Below, piece after piece: positions 47,253 to 56,858 of a DNA stretch of 64,000 nucleotides (its first letter is position 1; each line of letters starts with the position of its first letter). Source of the DNA: Burkholderia sp. 8Y (lineage in GTDB: Bacteria > Pseudomonadota > Gammaproteobacteria > Burkholderiales > Burkholderiaceae). The position numbers were made by a program, and so were the translations under genes. Where the stretch lies: positions 2,147,213 through 2,211,212 of the forward strand of contig NZ_LR733519.1 of assembly GCF_902506145.1 (NCBI RefSeq), given 5' to 3'. The notes beneath the pieces were generated by a model. It had not been told where the DNA came from. It made no database searches and was given only the letters and a program-made list of their open reading frames with translations.

Positions 47253-47527
47253 TGCGTGGCGCGCGCCCGCGTTTCGCCACGTTTCGCTGGCGGCGCCGGC
47301 GCGCGTGCTTCATGTGAGCGAGACTCATCGGCGCGGGCTCGGCCGATGATGTCCTGCCTGCACAAAAGATCTACCAAGCGTAATCAGCGGCGCTCCGCTG
47401 CGACGAGAGGTTCAGCGACCCGTCGCGTCGTGTTGTTCTCACGATGCAAGCACCGCGTGCAGCGACATACTATCGTTAGTACACCTGCACGTTTGATGAT
47501 GTCTACATTCATAGACAGGAGCAGTTC
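47253..47527. other. Intergenic region between two phosphoesterase genes
   Basis: 275 bp, no gene seen. The last 80 bp are AT-richer and probably contain the promoter of the gene at 47528, so the two phosphoesterases may be separately transcribed. Confidence 0.4.
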
Positions 47528-49558
47528 ATGAACAAGGTCGGAACCCGAATCCCGCTTCTCAAAGCAAGCTGTTGCATTGCCGGCGCTGCGCTGGCAAGCG
47601 CGGCTTCGATCTATTCCTCGCTTGCCAACGGCCAGTCGCAGACCGCGGATGCCTCCGCGAATACGGCCTCGCCGATCAAGCATGTCATCGTGATCGTCGG
47701 CGAGAACCGCACGTTCGATCACGTGTTCGGCGCGTACCAGCCGCGCCACGGCCAGAGCGTGTCGAACCTTCTGTCCAAGGGCATCATCACCGAGGATGGC
47801 AAGCCGGGACCGAACTTCGCGGCCGCCGCGCAATACACCGCCAGCGCGACGAACACCGCGCGCTTCGAACTCAGTCCCGATTCGAAGAAGCCGTACAGCG
47901 TGCTGCCGGCGCCCAACACCGGGTCGACCGCGACCAGCCCCAGCGATACCCCGACCACGGCCGACTCCAGCCCGCCTCCTTTCGCCACGCTCGCCGCAGC
48001 CACGCTCGCCGAAGGCGCCGTGCTCTATGCCACGGACCTCGTCCATCTGACCACGGGGGCATCGGGGCTGCCGCACGACGTGCCGGACACGCGCTTCGGC
48101 ACCAACACGTTCAATCTGCCGAACGGTCCGTATCAAATCTCCCGCCTCGGGCCGGACTACGATCAGTACATGAATAGCCCGGTTCATCGCTTCTATCAGA
48201 ACTGGCAGCAGTCCGATTGCAGCGCCGCGCATGCGACCGCCGACAATCCGAGCGGATGCAGGATGGACCTTTTCGCATGGGTGGAAACGACCATCGGCGC
48301 GGGGTCGAACGGCAAGCCGCGCCCCGCGAACTTCACGGACCAGACGACGGGTGAAGGATCGACCGCGCTCGGCTACTACAACGTCAACGCGGGTGACATG
48401 CCGTACTTCTATCGGCTGGCACGCGAGTACACGATCAGCGACAACTACCATCAGCCGGTGATGGGCGGCACGGGCGCGAACAGCATCATGATCGGCACCG
48501 CCGACGCGCTGTACTACACCGACGGGCACGGCCACGCCGCGACGCCGCCGCAACTGGAGATAGAGAATCCGCGCCCGCAAGCCGGCACCAACAACTGGTA
48601 CACGCAAGACGGCTACTCGGGCGGTTCGTATAGCAACTGTTCCGACAGGCGGCAGCCCGGCGTCGGTGCCGTGCGCCACTATCTCGACTCGCTGCCGTAT
48701 CACCCGAACGCGAACTGCGCGGCCGATACCTTCTATCTACTCAACAACTACAACCCCGGCTATAACGGCAACGGCACGGTCAATACGACGCAGTTCACGA
48801 TTCCGCCGTCGCCGGTGCGGACCATCGGCGATACGCTGCTCGAGCGGAACGTTTCGTGGAAGTACTACGGGGAGGGGTGGAACACATTCGTTGCGCAGTC
48901 GCCGGATAGCGTGTACTGCAATATCTGCAATCCGTTCCTGTATGAAACGGCCATCATGACGAATCCCGCCACCGTCAAGGCGCACCTTCAGGACACGAGC
49001 GATCTGTATCAGGATATCGCCAAGGGCACGCTCCCCGCGGTGTCGTTCGTGAAGCCCGGCGGCTTGCTCGACGGCCATCCGGAGTCGTCGAAGTTCGGAC
49101 TGTCCGAGGCCTTCACGCACAAGCTCGTCGATGCGGTTCAACATGACAGCGCGCTCTGGGCGTCCACGGCTATCTTCATCACGACCGATGAAGGCGGCGG
49201 CTACTACGATTCGGGCTATATCCAGCCGGTCGATTTCTTTGGCGACGGCCCGCGCATTCCGCTGATCGTGGTCTCGCCGTACGCGCGCGGCGGCCGCGTC
49301 GTGCACGAGTACGCCGATCACGCGTCGCTCGTGAAGTTCATCGAGCGGAACTGGAAGCTCGACCCGATCACGGCGCGCAGCCGCGACAATCTGCCGAATC
49401 CGGTGCAGTCGGGGGCGAATGCGTACGTGCCCGTGAACGCGCCTGCCATCGGAGATCTCTTCGCGTCGTTCCGCGTCGATCATGACCATGACCATGACCA
49501 TGACCGCGGACGCGGTGACGACGAGGCGCGCGGCGGCGCTGGGTGGTGGCCGTTCTGA
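47528..49558 (+). CDS. Secreted phosphoesterase (phospholipase C / acid phosphatase family)
   Basis: 676 aa with a signal peptide. The family motif VIVGENRTFDHVFG is at residues 53-66. Further conserved stretches are GGTGANSIM and TDEGGGYYDSG, with PRIPLIVVSPYARGG near the C-terminus. Such enzymes cleave phospholipids or phosphomonoesters in the periplasm. The C-terminus carries a His/Asp repeat (encoded by CATGAC four times, 49481-49504) and a Gly/Trp tail, possibly metal-binding. GGAG precedes the ATG. Confidence 0.88.
   Translation: MNKVGTRIPLLKASCCIAGAALASAASIYSSLANGQSQTADASANTASPIKHVIVIVGENRTFDHVFGAYQPRHGQSVSNLLSKGIITEDGKPGPNFAAAAQYTASATNTARFELSPDSKKPYSVLPAPNTGSTATSPSDTPTTADSSPPPFATLAAATLAEGAVLYATDLVHLTTGASGLPHDVPDTRFGTNTFNLPNGPYQISRLGPDYDQYMNSPVHRFYQNWQQSDCSAAHATADNPSGCRMDLFAWVETTIGAGSNGKPRPANFTDQTTGEGSTALGYYNVNAGDMPYFYRLAREYTISDNYHQPVMGGTGANSIMIGTADALYYTDGHGHAATPPQLEIENPRPQAGTNNWYTQDGYSGGSYSNCSDRRQPGVGAVRHYLDSLPYHPNANCAADTFYLLNNYNPGYNGNGTVNTTQFTIPPSPVRTIGDTLLERNVSWKYYGEGWNTFVAQSPDSVYCNICNPFLYETAIMTNPATVKAHLQDTSDLYQDIAKGTLPAVSFVKPGGLLDGHPESSKFGLSEAFTHKLVDAVQHDSALWASTAIFITTDEGGGYYDSGYIQPVDFFGDGPRIPLIVVSPYARGGRVVHEYADHASLVKFIERNWKLDPITARSRDNLPNPVQSGANAYVPVNAPAIGDLFASFRVDHDHDHDHDRGRGDDEARGGAGWWPF
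49481..49504 (+). repeat. Tandem hexamer CATGAC x4 encoding His-Asp repeats
   Basis: Four perfect copies of CATGAC in frame at the end of the phosphoesterase gene give an HDHDHDHD tail. Copy number could vary by slippage. Confidence 0.85.
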
Positions 49559-49621
49559 GTATTGCCGCATGTAGTCGTTGGCCCGCAAGCCAGGGCGCAG
49601 CGGTCTTGTCGAGACCGTTGT

Positions 49622-49655
49622 GCCCGTCGGGATCGTCCCGGGTTTGCGGGCTTTT
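49622..49655 (+). terminator. Rho-independent terminator candidate
   Basis: GCCCG (49622-49626) pairs with CGGGC (49647-49651) around an inner CGGGA/TCCCG hairpin, and TTTT follows. It lies about 65 bp after the phosphoesterase stop on the same strand. Confidence 0.55.
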
Positions 49656-50111
49656 GCATTCTGGCGTTCGGACGCCGCCGGGACTCATCGCGGTCGCGTG
49701 CCAATGCCGTTCACCGCTATCGAAGCTTGTGCGAATCGATCCAGCGCAGGAACGCTCGCGCGAAGCGAACAGTGCGAATATGCGGACGCGCGAACTGAAA
49801 CGCGCCCGCCGCAAGCGCCGATCAACATGATCGGCGCGCCCCGGCCGTCGCACACAGCGCACCTCTCAGCAGCTCACTCGCGCATCGCGAGCACCCGCGC
49901 CGTTTTCATCGATTGTGGTAGCCTTCGCCGATAATCGAACGAATGCCCGGTGGCCGCCCGGTAGCCGTCACTCCGCGGCACGACCGCGCTCGCGAACCGA
50001 ACGACCAGCGTTCGCTCTCCCATCCGCCGCAACACGATGACGAACCCGGCCTGCTTCTTGCAGTCCAACGTGCGAACCATCGCCCACTTCGTCGATCACA
50101 GAAGCAATCAC
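49656..50111. other. Intergenic region
   Basis: About 450 bp with overlapping open frames on both strands but no ribosome site or recognisable product. It presumably carries the promoter of the KaiC-like gene. Confidence 0.4.
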
Positions 50112-51629
50112 ATGCCACAGAACCTCATAGCGCCACAACGGGGCCGCGTTCATTCCGGGATCGAGGGAATCGACGATATTCTCGGTGGCGGGCTCACGCC
50201 GCACCGCATGTATCTGATCGAGGGCGCGCCCGGCGCAGGTAAAACGACCCTCGCCTTGCAGTTTTTACTCAAGGGCGCGGAACTCGGCGAGCCGGGGCTG
50301 TACATCACGCTGTCCGAGACGCGCGCGGAACTCGTCGCCGTCGCGGAAAGCCACGGCTGGAACACGGACCGCTTCGCCATCATCGAGTTGTTGTCGGACG
50401 AAGGGCTCGATCCCGCCTACGAGCAGACGGTGCTGCATCCCGCCGAGGTCGAACTGGGCGAGACAGTGCGCGACGTGATCGCCAAAGTGGACGAACTGAA
50501 GCCCGCGCGCCTCGTCTTCGATAGCCTCTCGGAGCTGCGCATGTTGTCGCAGAATCCGCTGCGCTATCGCCGGCAGATTCTCGCGCTGAAGCGATATTTC
50601 GCGACGCGCGCCTGCACCGTCATGCTGCTCGACGACAACACGTCCGAACCCGGCGACTTGCAGTTGCACAGCATCGCGCATGGCGTCATCAGCCTCGACA
50701 ACCTGGTGCACGACTACGGCGGGGAGCGCCGGCGCGTGCGTATCGCGAAGATGCGCGGCATCCGGTTTCGCGAAGGCTTTCACGACATGACGCTCAAGAC
50801 GGGCGGCATCGAGGTGTATCCGCGTCTCGTCGCGGCGGAGCATCACATCGAATTCTCGTCGAGTTCGCTCAGCACGGGCACTAAAGAACTCGACGCGCTC
50901 ATGGGCGGCGGCCTCGTGCCGGGCACCAACACGCTGATCGTGGGGCCGTCGGGCGTCGGCAAGACGACGACGGTCGCGTCGTGCCTGCTCGCCGCGCTGA
51001 ATCGCGGCGAGCCGTGCGTGTACTACCTCTTCGACGAGACGCTCACCACGCTCGTGCGCCGTTCGACGAACCTCGGCATCGACCTGAGGCCGCATCTCGA
51101 AAGCGGCCTGCTGACGCTGCGTCAGATCGACCCCGCCGAGATTTCGCCCGGCGAATTCACGAGCGACGTGCGCAAGAGCGTCGAGGAAGACGGCGCGCGC
51201 TTCGTGGCGATCGACAGCCTCAACGCCTATCTGCAAGCCATGCCGGGCGAGCGTTACCTGCTCTTGCAGATGCACGAACTGCTCACGTATCTCAACCAGC
51301 GCGGCGTCATCACCATGCTGGTGCTGGGGCAACACGGGATCATCGGCGAGATTCAGAGCGATATCGACATCAGCTATCTGAGCGACGTCGTGCTGCTGTT
51401 CCGCTATTTCGAGCGGCAAGGCGAAGTGCTCACCGCGGTGACCGCCGTCAAAAGCCGCACCAACGGACACGAACGCTCGATCCGGCAGTTCCGGCTGGGC
51501 CGCAATGGGCTGAACGTCGGCGAGGCGCTGCGTGACTTTGAGGGCATTCTGAGCGGCCTGCCCACTTACCGGGGCGATACCGCCATGCTCGCGCCTGCCC
51601 AGCGCGAGCCCGCCTCGCCGCTGGACTAG
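50112..51629 (+). CDS. KaiC-like double-domain RecA ATPase
   Basis: 505 aa from the ATG at 50112; the ATG at 50037 would add 25 residues before the conserved start and neither has a clear ribosome site. Two KaiC domains: Walker A GAPGAGKTT near residue 39 and GPSGVGKTT near residue 278. Catalytic-type acids are in TLSETRAEL and LFDETLTTL. Where cyanobacterial KaiC has adjacent Ser and Thr phosphosites, this one reads ISYLSD, so Ser is kept and Thr is Tyr by eye alignment. The histidine kinase gene begins 4 bp after its stop; no kaiA or kaiB is present. Confidence 0.88.
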   Translation: MPQNLIAPQRGRVHSGIEGIDDILGGGLTPHRMYLIEGAPGAGKTTLALQFLLKGAELGEPGLYITLSETRAELVAVAESHGWNTDRFAIIELLSDEGLDPAYEQTVLHPAEVELGETVRDVIAKVDELKPARLVFDSLSELRMLSQNPLRYRRQILALKRYFATRACTVMLLDDNTSEPGDLQLHSIAHGVISLDNLVHDYGGERRRVRIAKMRGIRFREGFHDMTLKTGGIEVYPRLVAAEHHIEFSSSSLSTGTKELDALMGGGLVPGTNTLIVGPSGVGKTTTVASCLLAALNRGEPCVYYLFDETLTTLVRRSTNLGIDLRPHLESGLLTLRQIDPAEISPGEFTSDVRKSVEEDGARFVAIDSLNAYLQAMPGERYLLLQMHELLTYLNQRGVITMLVLGQHGIIGEIQSDIDISYLSDVVLLFRYFERQGEVLTAVTAVKSRTNGHERSIRQFRLGRNGLNVGEALRDFEGILSGLPTYRGDTAMLAPAQREPASPLD

Positions 51630-51633
51630 CGCG

Positions 51634-53325
51634 ATGGAGTATCGGGTTCTGATCGTTGCGCCTTTCGGCCGCGACGCCGACGTCATTGTCGATGTCCTCA
51701 AGGCGGACGGCCGCGAGTGCTTCGTCTGCGCCAGCTCGCGCGCGCTCGTGACGGAGCTGGATCGCGGCGCGGGCGTGGCCATCGTCACCGAGGAATCGCT
51801 TCTGGACGACAGCGCGATGGCGCTCGCCGCGTGGATCGAACAGCAGCCCGCATGGTCCGACTTCCCGATCGTGCTGCTGTCCGGGCGGCTCGCGGGAAGG
51901 CGGTCCGCCAGCAGCATTGAGATGCTCGAACGGCTCGGGAACGTGCTGGTGCTCGAACGGCCGCTCAACTCCGAAACCTTGCGCCGCGCGGTGGCGTCGT
52001 CGTTGCGGGCGCGCGCCCGGCAGTACGATGCGCGCAAGCATCTCGCGGAGTCGGAGCAGCATCTCATCGACCGGGCGAGAGCGCAGGAGGCGCTGGAACG
52101 CCTCAACGAATCGCTTGAAAGCCGCATCGAGGAACGGACGCAGGAACTGGCATCGGCGAACAACCGCCTGATGCGTGAAATCCACGAGCGGGCCAAGGTG
52201 CAGGCGGTGCTCGTGCAGTCGCAGAAGATGGAGGCGCTCGGGCAGCTTACCGGCGGTATCGCGCACGACTTCAACAACCTGCTGAACGTCATCATGGCGA
52301 ACGCGGAACTGCTCGCACGCATCAGCAAGGACGAGCGCGTGCTCAAGATGGCCGCGACCACCAAGCGCGCGACCGAACGCGGCGCGAAGCTCACCGCGCA
52401 ATTGCTGACGTTTTCGCGCACGAGCAATCTCGATCTCAAGGCCGTGAACGTCGCGGCGCTGCTGCACGGCATCCGCGACATCATTTCGATTTCGCTCGGC
52501 TCGACCATCGCGTTGTCGATCACCACGGCTTCCGACGATCTGTGGACGCAAGCCGACGCCAACCAGCTCGAACTCGCGATACTCAACCTTGCGATCAACG
52601 CCCGCGACGCCATGCCGAAGGGCGGCCGTCTTTCGATCCACGCCGAAGAACGGCCCAGCGTGGACGAAGCCCTCGCGCCTGGGCGTTACATCGTCATCAG
52701 CGTGACGGATTCGGGCTCGGGCATCGAGCCGAGCGTCCTGTCGCGCGTATTCGATCCGTTCTTCACGACCAAGCCGGTCGGCAAGGGAACCGGGCTCGGG
52801 CTCAGCCAGGTGTATGGCATCGCGCGTCAAGCGGGCGGCGTCGCGCGCATCGAAAGCGAAGTGGGCACTGGAACCACGGTGCAGATCTGGCTGCCGTTCG
52901 GGGCGCGCGATGCGTCCGAAGCGGCGGAAGGCCCGGGCCCGCGCGACGATGCCGCCACGCCGTGCCGCATCCTCGTCATCGAAGACGACGACGACGTTCG
53001 CACGATGATCGTCGATTGCCTCGACGCGCTCGGCTACGACGTCACGCAGGCGCAGGACGGACCGAGCGGCCTCGCGCGTCTTGGCATCGACAATCCCGAT
53101 GTGATGATGGTCGATTACGCCATGCCGGGCATGAACGGCATACAGGTGCTGGCGAGGGCCCGCGAGTCGCGCCCTGACCTGCCGGTGATTCTGGCGACGG
53201 GCTATGCGGATATCGATGTCACGACCATCACGGACCGGCGCTTCACGGCGCTTCGCAAGCCGTTTCAACTGGAAGACCTTGCGCGCGCCGTGCGCCTCGC
53301 GTTGAAAAGCGCCGAGAAGGCGTGA
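51634..53325 (+). CDS. Hybrid histidine kinase with pseudo-receiver N-terminus
   Basis: 563 aa, no membrane segments. Residues 1-120 resemble a receiver domain lacking the phospho-Asp (VAIVTEESLLDD). A coiled coil lies at about 130-190, then the H-box GGIAHDFNNLLN near residue 210. The ATPase part carries N-box NLAINARDAMP, and DSGSGI and GKGTGLGLSQ. A C-terminal receiver has the acceptor in MMVDYAMPG (about residue 491). Partner of the KaiC-like ATPase, probably passing its state to a response pathway; such pairs occur in non-cyanobacterial genomes. Confidence 0.9.
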   Translation: MEYRVLIVAPFGRDADVIVDVLKADGRECFVCASSRALVTELDRGAGVAIVTEESLLDDSAMALAAWIEQQPAWSDFPIVLLSGRLAGRRSASSIEMLERLGNVLVLERPLNSETLRRAVASSLRARARQYDARKHLAESEQHLIDRARAQEALERLNESLESRIEERTQELASANNRLMREIHERAKVQAVLVQSQKMEALGQLTGGIAHDFNNLLNVIMANAELLARISKDERVLKMAATTKRATERGAKLTAQLLTFSRTSNLDLKAVNVAALLHGIRDIISISLGSTIALSITTASDDLWTQADANQLELAILNLAINARDAMPKGGRLSIHAEERPSVDEALAPGRYIVISVTDSGSGIEPSVLSRVFDPFFTTKPVGKGTGLGLSQVYGIARQAGGVARIESEVGTGTTVQIWLPFGARDASEAAEGPGPRDDAATPCRILVIEDDDDVRTMIVDCLDALGYDVTQAQDGPSGLARLGIDNPDVMMVDYAMPGMNGIQVLARARESRPDLPVILATGYADIDVTTITDRRFTALRKPFQLEDLARAVRLALKSAEKA

Positions 53326-53395
53326 CCGCGGAGCGGCAACAAGACATCTTCGCGAGTTCGCCCGGCGAGCCGTGATGCCGGCGGCGGACGGCGGA

Positions 53396-54535
53396 CTATT
53401 CCTCGCCGCCATCCGCCAGCCGCCCCGCCTCCCACTCCCTGCGCACCCGCGCGAGTTCCTCCGCGAGCACCGCCTCGTCCGGCAGCATCATGTGATATTC
53501 GGCGGCGAGCACCTTGTTCGGCAGGCCGTCGAGTGCGTATTTCGCGACCGCCGCGTTGGTCCGCGCGCACAGAATCAGTCCGACCGGCGGATTCTCGCCC
53601 GGCAGCATCCAGTGCTCTTTCGCGTAGTTGCAGTACATGTGCATCTGCCCGACATCGGCGTGATTCAATTCGGTCAGCTTCAGATCGATGATGACGAGAC
53701 ACCGCAGCCGTCGATGAAAAAAGAGCAGATCCACGCGATACCAGCTATCGCCGATGCGCAAGCGCCGCTGCCGCCCGACGAACGTAAAGTCGCCGCCCAG
53801 TTCCAGCAGAAAGTCTTCGAGCCGGTGGATCAGGGCGTCTTCGAGCTGACTTTCCGAGTACTCGTCTTTCAGGTCGAGAAACTCGAGCACGTACGGGTCC
53901 TTGATGGCTTCCTCGGGCGTCACGCTGTCGCCGCGCGCGGCGATGCCGCCTTTGGCAAGCATCGCGCGCTTGTCGCGGGACATCAGCGTGCGCGTGTAGA
54001 ACTGACTGCCGATCTGCCGGTCGAGTTGCCGCACGCTCCAGCCGCCGCGCAACGCTTCGGCTTCGTAGAAGCGCCGCTCGTCGTCGGAACGGGTGCGTCT
54101 CATCAGATGAACGTAGTGAGTCCACGACAGCGGGAATCGCTCGGCCAGTTGCGCGAGCGTCGAAATCCGAATCGCCGGTTCGGAATTTCCCGTGAGCGCG
54201 GACGCCGCCGAATTCCGAATCGGCGATTCGGAAATCCCGCCGCTCGCGTACGCCTGGTAAAAGAGCCGCATCAGTTCGAGATTGTCGACGCCGAAGCCGC
54301 GCCCGAAGCGCCTCGTCAGATCAGCCGATAGCCGCTGCAACAGCGCCTGCCCGTAGGCCGCGCGGCCCGCGCCGCCCTGCTCGAATTCGACGATCCGGTG
54401 CCCGATGCGCCAGTACGTCGCCGTCATCAGCGCATTGATGCTGCGCGCGGCGGCCTGACGGCCTTGTTCGACGAGCGCGAGCACGTCGCCGAGCGTCGCG
54501 CCGTAGTCGTCCTCGGGCAGAATCACCTCGTTCAT
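53396..54535 (-). CDS. YhcG-family (DUF1016) PDDEXK nuclease
   Basis: 379 aa from the ATG at 54535. The N-terminal DUF1016 domain covers about 1-180 (INALMTATYWRIGHRIVEFEQ). The nuclease domain is C-terminal, with catalytic-type residues in YRVDLLFFHRRLRCLVIIDLK (D, then DxK) and QMHMYCNY. Family members are linked to restriction-modification and defence islands, but no methylase or other defence gene is next to it here. A 67-bp inverted repeat lies within the coding region at residues 102-123. Isolated gene, convergent with the kinase. Confidence 0.88.
   Translation of the reverse strand: MNEVILPEDDYGATLGDVLALVEQGRQAAARSINALMTATYWRIGHRIVEFEQGGAGRAAYGQALLQRLSADLTRRFGRGFGVDNLELMRLFYQAYASGGISESPIRNSAASALTGNSEPAIRISTLAQLAERFPLSWTHYVHLMRRTRSDDERRFYEAEALRGGWSVRQLDRQIGSQFYTRTLMSRDKRAMLAKGGIAARGDSVTPEEAIKDPYVLEFLDLKDEYSESQLEDALIHRLEDFLLELGGDFTFVGRQRRLRIGDSWYRVDLLFFHRRLRCLVIIDLKLTELNHADVGQMHMYCNYAKEHWMLPGENPPVGLILCARTNAAVAKYALDGLPNKVLAAEYHMMLPDEAVLAEELARVRREWEAGRLADGGEE
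54166..54232. repeat. Inverted repeat inside the YhcG-family gene
   Basis: 22-nt arms at 54166-54187 and 54211-54232 match with one mismatch; each arm is itself nearly palindromic around GAATCGCC/GGTTC or GAATCGGCGATTC. The element stays in frame, adding residues that read ISESPIRNSA ... NSEPAIRIST. It looks like a small inserted palindromic element. Confidence 0.7.
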
Positions 54536-54675
54536 CGTCTTCCTTTTGATCGTTCCAAAGCGCGCATGGCGCTTTCGCGAAGTGTCGCATACGCGCGTGC
54601 GTCGCCGAGCGCACATTATTGTCCGACGAATATCCCTACGCTGTGGCCTTCAGACGGATCAGCGTTCGGTGGTCA

Positions 54676-54900
54676 ATGACTCGATATTTCACCTCAAGGC
54701 AAGGCGCGATCAAGCGTCTGATGGACCTCAAGCGGGAACTCGCGCGGATGAATCGCCCGGCAGCGGCGATCGACGGATGCCGCAGCGACGGCATCGAAAT
54801 ACTCGGCCTCGAACAAGTGTTGCTCGACGTGCGCGCGGGGCGCGTGCGCTGGTATCGTCACTCGGCGGCGCACGAGGATCAGCTCGTTTTTATCAGCTGA
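54676..54900 (+). CDS. Small hypothetical protein
   Basis: 74 aa from the ATG at 54676. Contains a basic helical stretch (GAIKRLMDLKRELARM) and a short C-terminal sheet. No ribosome site of note and no family recognised. It is kept because composition and codon use look coding and no other frame is better here. Confidence 0.45.
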   Translation: MTRYFTSRQGAIKRLMDLKRELARMNRPAAAIDGCRSDGIEILGLEQVLLDVRAGRVRWYRHSAAHEDQLVFIS

Positions 54901-55210
54901 GTCGCGGGCGTCCTCACGCCGCCCGCTGCCGCCGCGAGCAGCACGGACCGGCGCTGCGGCGAACGCGGCGGAAAGCTGTCTGTCATGTCGGCAGCGCGAT
55001 GAGCGTGTAAGGTGGGTTGTATCCGCGCGAGCCGCTAACCCGCAGTGACCGATGCGCCCAACGGGGCCTCGCCGCTATGTGCGGTCGCGCACAATCCGGC
55101 GCCATTCGCCACGGTAGTCTCGACGGCGGTCCACCGCCGTTTCGCGGCGACGCGGCCCTCCGGCGGCGCTCGACACCGCCCCTTCCACCGGCCCCAACCT
55201 GCGAGCCTGC
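54901..55210. other. Intergenic region before the glycosyltransferase gene
   Basis: 310 bp, very GC-rich, without a gene or a clear hairpin. The promoter of the glycosyltransferase should be here. Confidence 0.4.
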
Positions 55211-56185
55211 ATGCCTAAACCGAAAGTCAGCATTCTTTTGCCGATGTATGCCGTCGAAGCGTGCATCGCCGAGTGCATCCGCTCGATCCTCGGCCAGACG
55301 CGCACCGACTTCGAGATCGTCGCCGTCGACGATTGCAGTCCCGACCGCTCCGGCGACATCGCGCGTGCGCTGCTCGAAGCGCAAGACGTGATTCCGTGGA
55401 AAGTGGTGCGAAACGAGAAGAACGTCGGCATTGCCGAGACGCGGCGCATCGCGGTGAGCCACGCGAGCGGCGAGTATGTGCTGTGCGTGGACAGCGACGA
55501 CTTCGTCGCGCCGAATGTCGTGGAGGTCGCGTGCCGCGAAGCCGACCAGCACGGCGCGGACGTGGTGATCTTCGCGGCGAGGTGCATCGACCCGCAAGGC
55601 CGCGAGGTGTATCGCGTCAAGACCGGCGACGAAACCATCACCGGGCTTCAGGCCGTGGCCCGCATCATGGACCTGAGCTTGCAGGCGTATTGCTGGAACA
55701 AGCTGTTCCGGCGCGAGCTGTTTGCATCGGTCGAGCATCCGGCCGGGCTCATCTACGAAGACATTCTCGTGTGCGTGCAGGCGCTTTCGCGTGCGCGCGT
55801 GGTGCGCCTGATTCCGGACGAACTGTACTTCTACGTGAAGCGCGGCAACGGGCTTTCCGTGCGCTTCAATCCGCGTATCGTGGACCTGTTCGAGATCATG
55901 GACCGCGTCGAGCGCGACACGCGCGGGCTGCCGATCGACAACCACAGCAAGCTCTTTTTCCGGCTCAAGTACGTGTACGCGTACCGGAACATCGCGTTCG
56001 AAGCAGCGCGTCTCGCGCCCGATTACGCAACCGCCGCGCCGATACTCGACAGCGTGTCCAGCAAGCTGCGCTTCACGCACGTCGGCAAGATTTATGCGGA
56101 CAAGCGCCCCAAGCTATCCGTCGCCATGTGTCTGTTGAAGATTCATCCGCGCATCTTTTATCGCTTCGTGCGGCGCTTCAACTGA
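55211..56185 (+). CDS. Family 2 glycosyltransferase
   Basis: 324 aa. GT-A fold signatures: VSILLPMYAVEACIAECIRSIL at the N-terminus, VDDCSPDRS near residue 40, and the metal motif CVDSDDF near 97. The C-terminal third is helical. It transfers a sugar from a nucleotide donor, probably to a surface polysaccharide or lipid; the acceptor is unknown. The last 8 bp overlap the tail of the convergent phosphotransferase gene. Confidence 0.88.
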   Translation: MPKPKVSILLPMYAVEACIAECIRSILGQTRTDFEIVAVDDCSPDRSGDIARALLEAQDVIPWKVVRNEKNVGIAETRRIAVSHASGEYVLCVDSDDFVAPNVVEVACREADQHGADVVIFAARCIDPQGREVYRVKTGDETITGLQAVARIMDLSLQAYCWNKLFRRELFASVEHPAGLIYEDILVCVQALSRARVVRLIPDELYFYVKRGNGLSVRFNPRIVDLFEIMDRVERDTRGLPIDNHSKLFFRLKYVYAYRNIAFEAARLAPDYATAAPILDSVSSKLRFTHVGKIYADKRPKLSVAMCLLKIHPRIFYRFVRRFN

Positions 56186-56807
56186 CTTCGCCGCCGATGC
56201 GTGCGCGGTTTGCCTCCTTGACGCCCGCCTGCACGCGCCGGATCGCCGTCACGACCGACAACACGATCAGCACGCGCCACAGTCCCACGCCGACGGCGCC
56301 GACCGTCCCGCCCGCGCCGATCCAGAGCGCGAACGCCCCGATCACGAATGCGCGGTCGCTCTTGCCGAACGGACCGTCGTAACGGCGGCTCGCGCCCGCG
56401 AGCGGTCCGGCAAGCCCCGCGCATTCGACGATCACCGCGAACAGCGCGAAGAGCCAGACATCGGCTGCGCAAAACGCCGACACCGCGAGAAACGGCAGCG
56501 TCAGCGCGACGTCCGAGACTACATCGCCCAGTTCGTTCAGATACGCGCCGAGCACGCTCTTCTGGCCGTGCTCGCGCGCCAGCATGCCGTCGATGGCATT
56601 GAGCGCCATGCGGATGAATAGCCACAGCGGGACCAGCAGGAATAGCGAAGTGTGCGAAGCGTCCATCGCGGCGATCGCGCCGACCGCGATCGACCCGCCC
56701 GCGGCGGTCACCGTCACCTGATTCGCGGTCACACCGTGGCGAAACAGCCAATCGGTGAGCGGACGCAGAAGGTTCTGGAAGCGTGGTTTCAGTGCGTAAA
56801 GGCTCAT
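56178..56807 (-). CDS. CDP-alcohol phosphatidyltransferase family protein
   Basis: 209 aa with about five membrane segments. The active-site motif reads NAIDGMLAR...GAYLNELGDVVSD: the first Asp of DxxDG is Asn here, while the later three acids are kept. The enzymes join CDP-diacylglycerol to an alcohol. It is divergent from an acyltransferase and a CdsA-like gene, which supply phosphatidate and CDP-diacylglycerol, so together they form a phospholipid-synthesis set. The start (56807) is chosen from the membrane-protein opening. Confidence 0.83.
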   Translation of the reverse strand: MSLYALKPRFQNLLRPLTDWLFRHGVTANQVTVTAAGGSIAVGAIAAMDASHTSLFLLVPLWLFIRMALNAIDGMLAREHGQKSVLGAYLNELGDVVSDVALTLPFLAVSAFCAADVWLFALFAVIVECAGLAGPLAGASRRYDGPFGKSDRAFVIGAFALWIGAGGTVGAVGVGLWRVLIVLSVVTAIRRVQAGVKEANRARIGGEVS

Positions 56808-56858
56808 GTGGCGCGTTGCATGTCGGGAGAAAGGCGCTACTATCGCGGCCCGCGCCTC

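Noticed and set aside
54166..54232. Repeat considered as a CRISPR or terminator
   Set aside because: Only two inverted arms, inside a coding frame, with no spacers and no T-tract.
53396..54535. Defence island around the YhcG-family nuclease
   Set aside because: Neighbours are a KaiC/kinase pair and lipid or sugar enzymes; no restriction, toxin or phage gene is adjacent.
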